Source: Dehalococcoidia bacterium (GTDB taxonomy: Bacteria > Chloroflexota > Dehalococcoidia > GIF9 > AB-539-J10). From it: a stretch of 22,165 bases of DNA. Positions 7,495-14,334 of this stretch are shown here, piece after piece. Every line of letters starts with the position of its first letter. Positions within the stretch are counted from its first letter, which is position 1. A model generated the notes under the pieces. That model saw only the letters and a list, made by a program, of their open reading frames with translations, ran no database searches and was not told where the DNA came from. Both the position numbers and the translations under genes were made by a program. The stretch covers positions 1 to 22,165 of the forward strand of contig DAOVDO010000001.1 of the NCBI GenBank assembly GCA_030669525.1, in the 5' to 3' direction.

Positions 7495-7703
7495 AGCATT
7501 CTAATCGCCTTTAGCGGGCAAGCCTCAACACATATGCCACATTCCTGGCAAAAGCCCATAATAGGATAGGGCACATCGTATGCCTCTTCTTGCTTCCAGA
7601 GTTTATGGGGACATTGAAGCACTGCGTTGCAGACTCCTCCATCGCATCTATCGGGATGGCATTTCCCATAGTCCACTGAAACCTTCAGTTTTTGACCCAG
7701 CAT
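7491..7703 (-). CDS. Small 8-cysteine ferredoxin-like protein
   Basis: A 70-residue protein. The C-terminal half has a textbook 4Fe-4S motif CQECGICVEACP (C52, C55, C58, C62). The N-terminal half carries C15, C20, C25 and C31 in the spacing C-x4-C-x4-C-x5-CP, unusual for bacterial ferredoxins and reminiscent of the first cluster of RLI/ABCE1-type domains (CxPxxC). Two 4Fe-4S clusters are likely. GGGGAAG precedes ATG 7703. It lies 66 bp after fur on the same strand and overlaps the 38-aa ORF by 4 bp. A role as electron carrier for the corrinoid activator or for the cluster's Fe-S machinery is inferred from context only. Confidence 0.82.
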   Translation of the reverse strand: MLGQKLKVSVDYGKCHPDRCDGGVCNAVLQCPHKLWKQEEAYDVPYPIMGFCQECGICVEACPLKAIRML

Positions 7704-7769
7704 GCTCTTCCCCTAGCTAGAGGTGCAGTCCCGCCTTAGTGCTTCAGTCATAACCATATTCATAAGTAA

Positions 7770-8195
7770 CTATTTCCCTCCCTTACATTCATGGCAATAA
7801 CCTTCCAGGTACAGCTCAATCCTAGTAACGCAGAACTCGTTTTTGTGTTGCACTTCTGCTACCAATTCACGGATTAAGTTGCTTTTAAACTCAATCACTC
7901 TCCCACAGCCTCGACATACCAGATGCTGATGTTCTCCTGAGCGCTTAATCTCATAACGACAACCCACCTGACCCAGATGCCTTTCCTCTATCAAATCTTG
8001 TTCCTTAAATAAGCGTAAACTACGGTAAACTGTAGCAAGGCTAATACTAGCGTCTTTCTCAATAGCTCGGCGATACAGTTCCCTGGCATCTAAATGCGTT
8101 CCAGCCTCTTGTATAGTAGAAAGTAAAAACTTTCGCTGTGGTGTGAGAGGCCGCAGATTTATTGTCTCGGTTTTGCGATTGCTTCTCATTCTCAT
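7770..8195 (-). CDS. Fur/PerR-family metalloregulator (leaderless)
   Basis: A 141-residue Fur-family repressor. A winged helix (residues ~15-85) includes the recognition segment SISLATVYRSLRLF. A dimerisation domain carries EHQHLVCRGCGRV and YCHECK, so the structural zinc site is C94, C97, C134 and C137; H89 and H91 are likely regulatory metal ligands. Whether it senses iron, peroxide, zinc or nickel cannot be settled from sequence. A longer frame opens at ATG 8213, but a consensus promoter (8229-8201) lies over that start, so ATG 8195, 5 nt after the -10 box, is preferred and implies a leaderless mRNA. It is the first gene of the minus-strand run that includes cooC and may control itself and that run. 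Confidence 0.9.
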   Translation of the reverse strand: MRMRSNRKTETINLRPLTPQRKFLLSTIQEAGTHLDARELYRRAIEKDASISLATVYRSLRLFKEQDLIEERHLGQVGCRYEIKRSGEHQHLVCRGCGRVIEFKSNLIRELVAEVQHKNEFCVTRIELYLEGYCHECKGGK

Positions 8196-8200
8196 TGGCG

Positions 8201-8229
8201 AGTATAGCGGCATCTCTGAATTCTGTCAA
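8201..8229 (-). promoter_or_regulatory. Consensus promoter of the fur-ferredoxin-cooC run
   Basis: TTGACA (8229-8224), 17 bp, TATACT (8206-8201) on the minus strand. The expected start point (about 8194-8195) coincides with the A of ATG 8195, so the mRNA would begin at the start codon. Confidence 0.8.
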
Positions 8230-8272
8230 GCCTTATTAGAAGTGTCATCTAGTGGTCTCATACAGGTAATGC

Positions 8273-8301
8273 TTGAAACAGTCGGCAAATCACAATATAA
8301 T
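8273..8301 (+). promoter_or_regulatory. Promoter of rsmD-coaD
   Basis: TTGAAA (8273-8278), a 17-bp spacer and a perfect TATAAT (8296-8301). The predicted start near 8308 leaves a short leader with TGGAGA ahead of the rsmD ATG at 8326. It is divergent from the fur promoter, with about 44 bp between the -35 boxes. Confidence 0.8.
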
Positions 8302-8325
8302 AGTAAGCCTGTTTGGAGATTAAGG

Positions 8326-8910
8326 ATGAGAGTTATTGCTGGTAAAGCCAGGGGAGTTCGGTTGAAGGCTCCTCCAGGAAGATCGGTTCGACCTACAACC
8401 AGTCTGGTAAAGGAAGCTATTTTCTCTATTCTGGAAAGCAGCGATGGTTATTGGGGTCGCGTTCTTGATTTATATGCTGGTAGTGGTGCCCTGGGGCTGG
8501 AAGCTCTAAGCCGCGGAGCGGAATGGGCTGATTTTGTTGATAGAAGCAGGAAGTGTTGTGACATCATTAAATACAACCTGGAGGGGGTGGGGTTACTGGA
8601 TAGAGCCCGTGTCTATTGCTGTAGTGCTAATAAGGCGGTTAGTTTCCTTGGTAACAGTTATGATATCATCTTTATGGACCCTCCTTACTCGAATCCTTCT
8701 ACAGGAGACCTATTGCAAACGCTAGCTAGCTCTAAGTTAATAGGGGATGGCTCTACAGTTGTAGTTTGCCATGGTAATCGCTTCCCACTGAATCCCGGTT
8801 ATGCTGAATTACGGCTGACTAAACAACGTCATTATGGCGATACTTTTATATCCATTTACCACAGGGAGAGTAAAATTAATGAGAACAGCGGTTTATCCTG
8901 GCACATTTGA
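8326..8910 (+). CDS. rsmD: 16S rRNA (guanine(966)-N2)-methyltransferase RsmD
   Basis: A 194-residue protein. It methylates N2 of G966 in 16S rRNA. It begins MRVIAGKARGVRL, shows the family segment RPTTSLVKEAIFSIL, SAM motif VLDLYAGSGALGLEALSRGA and catalytic DPPY (IIFMDPPYSN). The frame is open upstream to 8143, but the promoter at 8273-8301 and TGGAGA 7 nt before ATG 8326 fix the start, and MRVIAG is the usual N-terminus. Its last 32 bp overlap coaD, a common pairing in bacteria. Confidence 0.94.
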   Translation: MRVIAGKARGVRLKAPPGRSVRPTTSLVKEAIFSILESSDGYWGRVLDLYAGSGALGLEALSRGAEWADFVDRSRKCCDIIKYNLEGVGLLDRARVYCCSANKAVSFLGNSYDIIFMDPPYSNPSTGDLLQTLASSKLIGDGSTVVVCHGNRFPLNPGYAELRLTKQRHYGDTFISIYHRESKINENSGLSWHI

Positions 8911-9373
8911 CCCCATTACCATGGGTCATATTGATATTATCAAACGAGCATCGGCCATTTTTGATAAGCTGATTGTTGGTATCTACGACAGACCTTACAA
9001 GGAGATACTTTTTTCGGTTGAGGAAAGGGTAGACATGGTGGAGCAGGCAATTGCTGGCTTCTCTAATGTATCTGTCATGTCCTATAGTGGGCTCTCTGTT
9101 GATTTTATCCGCAAAGTAAAGGGGACTGTTATGATCAGGGGACTGAGAGCGAATTCTGATTTCGAGCGAGAATTTGAAATGGCACTGATGAATAAACAAT
9201 TAGCGCCAGATATTGACCTGGTCTGCTTGATGACGAGCTCTGAATACCAGTTCCTTAGCTCCAGCCTGATTAAGGAAGTAGTTAATTTGGGGGGCGGCGT
9301 CGAAAATATGGTTCCTGAGCATGTTGCAGTTGCGTTAAAACAGAAGTTCCTTTATTCGCAGAATGGCAGGTAA
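8879..9373 (+). CDS. coaD: Phosphopantetheine adenylyltransferase
   Basis: A 164-residue PPAT that transfers AMP from ATP to 4'-phosphopantetheine in coenzyme A synthesis. YPGTFDPITMGH near the N-terminus holds the nucleotidyltransferase T/HxGH signature. MIRGLRANSDFEREFEMA and SSEYQFLSSSLIKEV are typical of the family and complete the active site. Start at ATG 8879 with GGGAGAG 9 nt upstream; an upstream in-frame extension inside rsmD is not used. It is co-transcribed with rsmD through a 32-bp overlap. Length is normal. Confidence 0.95.
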   Translation: MRTAVYPGTFDPITMGHIDIIKRASAIFDKLIVGIYDRPYKEILFSVEERVDMVEQAIAGFSNVSVMSYSGLSVDFIRKVKGTVMIRGLRANSDFEREFEMALMNKQLAPDIDLVCLMTSSEYQFLSSSLIKEVVNLGGGVENMVPEHVAVALKQKFLYSQNGR

Positions 9374-9431
9374 AGGCAGGGCGTTAAAGTAAAGCCTGTA
9401 AAAATATAATTTCAAGGAGGTAACGTAAAAA

Positions 9432-9698
9432 ATGGCATACAAAATTACCGACGATTGCATCAGTTGTGGGGCTTGTGAGTCGGAGTGCAATAATGACGCC
9501 ATCAGTGAGGGTGAAGAAGTTTACATCATTGACCCTGATAAATGCACTGAGTGCGTAGGCTGGTTTGATTCGCCTAAATGCGCCGAGGTCTGTCCCGTTG
9601 ATGCTGCTATTTCTGATCCTGACCGGCAGGAGACACGTGAACAACTTATGGACAAATGGCGTAAGCTACATCCAGGTAAGACACCTGCTGTTAGTTAA
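9432..9698 (+). CDS. Alvin/YfhL-type 2[4Fe-4S] ferredoxin
   Basis: An 88-residue ferredoxin. The first motif is [11 protein letters not shown] (C9, C12, C15, C19), with Asn rather than Pro after the last Cys. The second is C38-x2-C41-x8-C50-x3-CP (C54), the long-loop form that defines Alvin/YfhL ferredoxins with a very low-potential cluster. A C-terminal helix ([15 protein letters not shown]) follows, as is usual. AAGGAGGT lies upstream of ATG 9432. It follows coaD by 58 bp; an ferredoxin after coaD is a repeated arrangement. Its stop is only 2 bp from the stop of the convergent methyltransferase. Confidence 0.93.
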   Translation: MAYKITDDCISCGACESECNNDAISEGEEVYIIDPDKCTECVGWFDSPKCAEVCPVDAAISDPDRQETREQLMDKWRKLHPGKTPAVS

Positions 9699-9700
9699 GT

Positions 9701-10624
9701 TTATTCTTTGAAGCCAATCACCGTACAGTTATCGAGCGTTGAAGGGTATACTAACATCAGCTTGTTCAAGATTTTTCCCAGGATAGAGCCGTTATGGCAC
9801 AGGTCGTTTTGGGGTTTGTATACCTTCAGATGTCTTAGTATTGGTATTATCAACACCAGCAGGCTTATGGCTTCTATGTACCAGGCAGAGGATACATTTC
9901 TAAATCCGGCATTCTGGAGGATACCTATAAGAGTGCTTGTAGTAAACTGGTTAATGTGAAGACTTCTTATGTTCCACCAGTTTCTTCGCAGAATTCTTGA
10001 TGGTATTCCACCGAAATCCGGCGTTGACACAGCAATCAGACCTCCGGGCTTGAGTATCCGGTGGGCTTCCTTAAGGGTCTCTAGCGGGTATGGAATGTGT
10101 TCCAGAACCTGCCACATTGTGACCACATCGAAATAATTTTCCGGGAGGTTCAGTTCTTCGAAGGCACTGGCTTCTATCTCCAGGTTAAATTCCCTTTTGC
10201 CGTACGCTGCCGCCTCTTGGGATAACTCAATCCCGTTAGTCCTGTAGCCGGCATTGTAAGCGTTAAACAGAAAAAAACCTTCTCCGCAGCCTACATCCAG
10301 AAGAGTGGTGCCATTGCTGTGTTTCCTGACTAACTGCACTTGTGATTTGGTGGCATACAAGCGACCTTCTTGAATGATGGAGGCGTCGATACTCTTCATG
10401 TTACAGTAATCGCCGTTGATTATTTCTTTCTTTTTGATGGGATTTGTATATACCATCTGGCATTTCTGGCATTTCACATGCCTGCCATATTTATCTCCTG
10501 GCAGCATATATACCGTTTCAATTCCTTCCTGAAAATCAGTTAATTCCATATTGGAGTCGAACAGTACGATGAAATCATTCTGCCCGCAGTTAGGGCAATT
10601 GCGGTATTCGAAGAGCGAATCCAT
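9701..10624 (-). CDS. Zinc-ribbon class I SAM methyltransferase
   Basis: A 307-residue protein. The N-terminal ~60 residues hold paired cysteines CPNC (C10, C13) and CQKC (C52, C55), a probable zinc ribbon. Then a methyltransferase domain with motif I LLDVGCGEGFFLFNA (~107-121), VVTMWQVLEHI and LKPGGLIAVSTPDFGG. This form (zinc ribbon plus Methyltransf_23-like domain) is common among enzymes acting on surface polysaccharides or natural products, but the substrate is not evident. The C-terminal region has a hydrophobic stretch (ISLLVLIIPIL) that may lie on the membrane. It starts 17 bp after proC, with AGGAAAG overlapping the proC stop, so it is the last gene of a leuS-proC operon. Confidence 0.85.
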   Translation of the reverse strand: MDSLFEYRNCPNCGQNDFIVLFDSNMELTDFQEGIETVYMLPGDKYGRHVKCQKCQMVYTNPIKKKEIINGDYCNMKSIDASIIQEGRLYATKSQVQLVRKHSNGTTLLDVGCGEGFFLFNAYNAGYRTNGIELSQEAAAYGKREFNLEIEASAFEELNLPENYFDVVTMWQVLEHIPYPLETLKEAHRILKPGGLIAVSTPDFGGIPSRILRRNWWNIRSLHINQFTTSTLIGILQNAGFRNVSSAWYIEAISLLVLIIPILRHLKVYKPQNDLCHNGSILGKILNKLMLVYPSTLDNCTVIGFKE

Positions 10625-10641
10625 TGTGATTTGCAGCTTTC

Positions 10642-11433
10642 CTAAAGATGCCTGGCTTTATAATAAGCGGCGGCTACCGCTTCAAGTATGATCGAACGCA
10701 AGTTACCCTTTTCTAACTGAAGAAGAGCTTCCACAGTGGTTCCTCCCGGAGAACTAACCATGTTTCTCAACTCGGCAGGGTGTTTGCCTGTTTTTTGAAC
10801 AGCGTGGGTAGAGCCGATTATCGTTTGCATCGCCAATTTCTCTGCCATGCTGCGGGGCAGGCCGATATGAACTCCAGCGTCGATTAGAGCCTCGATAAAA
10901 AGAAAAACATAGGCTGGTCCGCTGCCGCTTAATGCCGTTGCCATATCCAGATACTTCTCATCAGTAGCATAGATTTCCTCGCCCAGCGAACCAAGTAACG
11001 ATCGGGACATCTCCCTCTGTTGTTGGCTTACTCCCGCAGTTGCCGTCCATATTGTTATTCCCTCACCAATTTGCGCTGGCATGTTGGGCATAGCCCTGAT
11101 AATACAGGGGTGATTTAGACCACGCTGTAGAATAGATAAGCTGGCACCAGCTACTATAGATAATACTAGCTGCTGTGGTGCTGGACTTTTTATCTCCTCC
11201 ATTACCTGAGCCAGCTCCTGTGGCTTTACAGCCAGGACAACCAGGTCAGCACCTTCTATTGCTTTCCGGTTATTTGCCACAGTATTCACTTTATATTCTT
11301 TGTTTAATAATTCTCGTCGTGGTTGGCTCACGTCGCTAATTACAACATCAGCAGGCTTAGCGACATCTTTGTTAAGCAGGCATCTTACCATTGCCTCTCC
11401 CATGACACCACCGCCAATGAAAGCTATCCGCAT
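10642..11433 (-). CDS. proC: Pyrroline-5-carboxylate reductase
   Basis: A 263-residue enzyme that makes L-proline from pyrroline-5-carboxylate with NAD(P)H. The Rossmann motif FIGGGVMGEAM (5-15) is at the N-terminus. MPNMPAQIGEGIT, ATALSGSGPAYVF and the end of the dimerisation domain AELRNMVSSPGGTTVEAL are family signatures. Length is normal. The start lies 9 bp after the leuS stop; GGAGTGAGGA spans that stop and acts as ribosome binding site, so translation is coupled. Confidence 0.95.
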   Translation of the reverse strand: MRIAFIGGGVMGEAMVRCLLNKDVAKPADVVISDVSQPRRELLNKEYKVNTVANNRKAIEGADLVVLAVKPQELAQVMEEIKSPAPQQLVLSIVAGASLSILQRGLNHPCIIRAMPNMPAQIGEGITIWTATAGVSQQQREMSRSLLGSLGEEIYATDEKYLDMATALSGSGPAYVFLFIEALIDAGVHIGLPRSMAEKLAMQTIIGSTHAVQKTGKHPAELRNMVSSPGGTTVEALLQLEKGNLRSIILEAVAAAYYKARHL

Positions 11434-11442
11434 TTCTGTTCC

Positions 11443-13887
11443 TCACTCCGTTACAATATTTATCACTCTCTTAGGGACAAAGATTATGTTGCTAATCTTC
11501 TTGCCATCAATGCGAGCTTTTACTCGCTCTCGCTCCAGTGTTAATTCCCTTGCTTCAGTCTCAGTTATGGAAGCAGGCACAGTGATCTTATCCCTTAATT
11601 TACCATTTATCTGGATAGCCAGGGTAATTTCTTCCTCCCTGGCTAGCTCTTCATCCCATTTAGGCCAGGATTGGCGGTGAATGCTATAGGGATGTCCTGT
11701 CTTAGCCCATAGCTCTTCGGCAAGATGAGGAGTGGAGGGGGCAAGAAGGAGTAGTAGATACGTGATTGTTTCGTGCCACAGGGAGAGTGAAATATTTCTT
11801 GCTTCCTGTACTTTGGACAGGTAGTTGGTGAACTCCATGAGGCTCGACAGCATGGTATTAAAGTGAAATCTTTCCAGATCCCGGGTTACCTTTTTAATCG
11901 TCTTATGGGTGATATGGCGAAGTTCCTTTTCTGCCTTTGACTCAATATCCTGGCTGTTATAGCCTGCTTCTACCAGGCTATACACTCTATTTAGCCAGCG
12001 ACTTATGCCTACGATGCCATTGTCGTTCCATTCCCCTCCCATTTCCCATGGACCAATAAACATGAGATAAGCGCGAATGGCATCAGCTCCCAGGGTAGCT
12101 ACGTATTCATCCGGGGCAATTACGTTGCCCTTGGATTTGCTCATCTTCCCCCCGCGGTAAATTATGGTACCTTGATTAAAAAGGTGAGTGAATGGTTCAT
12201 TAAAGTTAATCAGGCCTATGTCTCTCAATGCCTTAATAAAAAAGCGCGAGTAGAGAAGATGCCGAACAGCGTGCTCGGCACCTCCGGTATACAAATCCAC
12301 GGGCAGCCAGTGTTTCACACTGTCAGCATCGAAGGGCGCATTGTCAGTTTTAGGGCTGGTGTAGCGCAGGAAATACCAGCTAGAGCACATGAAAGTGTCC
12401 ATAGTATCAGTCTCTCGTAGCGCTGTTTGACCGCATCTAGGGCAAGAGGTATTAACGAAGGACGGGCAATATTTCAGGGGAGACTCGCCTGTAGGCTTGA
12501 ACTCTGCATCGGGTGGGAGCAAAACTGGTAAATCCTTCTCAGGCACAGTAACTACGCCGCATTTTTCACAATAAACTATAGGTATGGGTGCTCCCCAGTA
12601 ACGCTGTCGGGAGATAAGCCAATCCCGGATGCGATAGCTAACCGCTCGCTTGCCCCACCCCTTTTTCTCTATAAGATCACAAATTGCTTCATATCCTTGC
12701 TCACTGGTCAAGCTATTAAACTCTCCAGAATTCACCATTGTGCCTGCCCCGGTGTATGGCTCTGTTAATTTCTCGCCTGCCCAACCCGGGGGGGCAATAA
12801 CTGTTCGAACAGGAAGATTAAATTTTGTGACAAATTCAAAGTCCCTCTCATCATGAGCAGGAACGCCCATCACTGCTCCTGTGCCGTAAGTTGGCAGGAC
12901 ATAATCAGCAGTCCAGATGGGCACCTTCTCTCCACTTAATCTATTAACAACGTAGCTCCCCAGAAAGACTCCCGTCTTCTCCTTGTCCAGGGCTGTCCGC
13001 TCATACTCCGTTTGTCGGCGGCACCAGGAAACGTACTGTTCTACCTCGGCTTTATGCTCAGGGGTAGTCAACCGTGGAACAAGAGGATGCTCTGGGGCGA
13101 GGAGGAAAAAGGTAACACCGAAGATAGTGTCGGGGCGAGTGGTAAACACCTTTATCTCTTTTTGCTCAATGTTCTGATGCTCCAGGCCGAAGTAAACCTC
13201 GGCGCCGTAGCTTTTGCCAATCCAGTTCCGCTGCATTATCTTTATGCGCTCTGGCCAGTCTATATGGCTGAAATCGAGTAGTTCATCGGCATATTTGGTA
13301 ATCCTGAGGAACCACTGCTCCAAATCTCGTTTAGTCACCTGGCTGCCGCAACGTTCGCAAAATCCCTCTCCTATCACCTGCTCATTGGCCAGTACTGTCT
13401 GGCACTTGGGGCACCAGTTGACCGGTGCCTTATCACGATAAGCCAGACCAGCGTTATAAAGTTGCAAGAAAAACCACTGCGTCCACTTATAATACTCAGG
13501 TAGGCAGCTAACCACCTCTCGATCCCAGTCATAGATAGCTCCTATACTCTTGAGCTGGCGGCGCATGCGCTCTACATTCCTCATTGTCCACTCATGCGGG
13601 TGAATGTCGTGGTTGATGGCGGCATTTTCTGCTGGCAAACCGAAGGCATCAAAGCCCATGGGATGAAGCACATTGTATCCCTGCATTCTTTTAAATCTGG
13701 CATGGACATCTGAAGGTGACATGGCGTACCAGTGCCCGATATGAAGGTCTCCTGAGGTATAGGGGAACATGGTCAGTGCATAGAATTTGGTGCGGTTACT
13801 ATCTTCAGTCACCTCATAGATTCGGTCTTCTTCCCATTTCCTCTGCCACCTCTTTTCTATTTCCTGGGGATTATACTTTAAGGCCAT
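11443..13887 (-). CDS. leuS: Leucyl-tRNA synthetase
   Basis: An 814-residue class I synthetase. HIGH signature DLHIGHW (H49-H52), zinc-binding CPKC/CERCG, the CP1 editing domain (~220-420) with TTRPDTIFG and TGAVMGVPAHDERD, a second CPRCG pair, KMSKS motif GGKMSKSKGN near 575, an anticodon-binding helical domain and the C-terminal LINGKLRDKI-type segment (here IQINGKLRDKI). Length is normal for bacterial LeuRS. No SD is seen before ATG 13887. A weak promoter placed so that transcription starts about 3 nt upstream suggests a nearly leaderless message. No T-box is present. A mobile element copy ends only 43 bp upstream. Confidence 0.96.
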   Translation of the reverse strand: MALKYNPQEIEKRWQRKWEEDRIYEVTEDSNRTKFYALTMFPYTSGDLHIGHWYAMSPSDVHARFKRMQGYNVLHPMGFDAFGLPAENAAINHDIHPHEWTMRNVERMRRQLKSIGAIYDWDREVVSCLPEYYKWTQWFFLQLYNAGLAYRDKAPVNWCPKCQTVLANEQVIGEGFCERCGSQVTKRDLEQWFLRITKYADELLDFSHIDWPERIKIMQRNWIGKSYGAEVYFGLEHQNIEQKEIKVFTTRPDTIFGVTFFLLAPEHPLVPRLTTPEHKAEVEQYVSWCRRQTEYERTALDKEKTGVFLGSYVVNRLSGEKVPIWTADYVLPTYGTGAVMGVPAHDERDFEFVTKFNLPVRTVIAPPGWAGEKLTEPYTGAGTMVNSGEFNSLTSEQGYEAICDLIEKKGWGKRAVSYRIRDWLISRQRYWGAPIPIVYCEKCGVVTVPEKDLPVLLPPDAEFKPTGESPLKYCPSFVNTSCPRCGQTALRETDTMDTFMCSSWYFLRYTSPKTDNAPFDADSVKHWLPVDLYTGGAEHAVRHLLYSRFFIKALRDIGLINFNEPFTHLFNQGTIIYRGGKMSKSKGNVIAPDEYVATLGADAIRAYLMFIGPWEMGGEWNDNGIVGISRWLNRVYSLVEAGYNSQDIESKAEKELRHITHKTIKKVTRDLERFHFNTMLSSLMEFTNYLSKVQEARNISLSLWHETITYLLLLLAPSTPHLAEELWAKTGHPYSIHRQSWPKWDEELAREEEITLAIQINGKLRDKITVPASITETEARELTLERERVKARIDGKKISNIIFVPKRVINIVTE

Positions 13888-13896
13888 ATCTGCGAA

Positions 13897-13925
13897 AGTT
13901 TAACCTAATTTAAGCTAAATTAAAA
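13897..13925 (-). promoter_or_regulatory. Weak candidate promoter of leuS
   Basis: TTTTAA (13925-13920), 17 bp, TAAACT (13902-13897) on the minus strand; predicted start about 3 nt before the leuS ATG. The -35 box is poor. It lies almost entirely in the 43 bp between leuS and the mobile element copy, with the target duplication GCTTT abutting it. Confidence 0.35.
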
Positions 13926-13930
13926 GCTTT

Positions 13931-14202
13931 TGTACTCGTCCACATAATCAGTGACACTCTGCCTCCTCTACTGTCGTTGCGAGGGGCGCTAGCCCCGAAG
14001 CAATCTCCACACTTCATGCTGTCTTTGCGAGGCAGCTCTGCTGCCGTGGCAATCTGGTGGGGCTAGATTGCCACGCCTTCGGCTCGCAATGACACAAGGG
14101 AACAAGCCACACCACAACCTTAGTGGCGGGTTCTATGCCCACCGCCTTATGCTCGCCATGTAGAATTGCCTGACATGGCACCCATCTATCTGAACGAGAT
14201 CA
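13931..14202 (-). mobile_element. Non-autonomous element (MITE), copy 1, with 5-bp target duplication
   Basis: A 272-bp element with no plausible gene. Read on the minus strand it begins TGATCTCGTTCAGATAG and ends in the complement of TGTACTCGTCCACATAA; the two ends form imperfect ~26-bp terminal inverted repeats sharing CTCGT, CA-ATA and GTGACA. GCTTT occurs directly outside both ends (13926-13930, 14203-14207), a 5-bp target duplication. The outer ~110 bp and ~75 bp match copy 2 at 19074 in opposite orientation. The centre holds REP-like units that fold on ATTGC/GCAAT and GCC-GAA-GGC. TIR and duplication size fit an IS481/IS3-like transposase, but none was matched to it. Confidence 0.85.
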
Positions 14203-14297
14203 GCTTTCCAGGTGAGCTTTATTTCCTTTGTGGTTGAGGAATTAATGGCATTTATAATGACAATGAATGACAATAAAACCATAATAATTTACGGGTG

Positions 14298-14327
14298 TTG
14301 ACATTACTATGTGGTGTTCATTAAAAT
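14298..14327 (+). promoter_or_regulatory. Promoter of the CetZ-like tubulin gene
   Basis: TTGACA (14298-14303), 18 bp, TAAAAT (14322-14327). The ATG at 14335 begins 7 nt after the -10 box, so the transcript should start at or next to the start codon (leaderless). This sets the start and rejects the upstream GTG 14311. Confidence 0.72.
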
Positions 14328-14334
14328 AGAACAC

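Noticed and set aside
8196..8213. Upstream ATG start for the Fur-family gene
   Set aside because: The promoter -10 box lies inside this extension, so it would not be transcribed from that promoter.
8143..8325. N-terminal extension of RsmD
   Set aside because: It would run through two divergent promoters; the SD and the MRVIAG start fix ATG 8326.
9405..9410. TATAAT before the ferredoxin gene as a promoter
   Set aside because: No acceptable -35 box, and the predicted start would fall inside the ribosome binding site.
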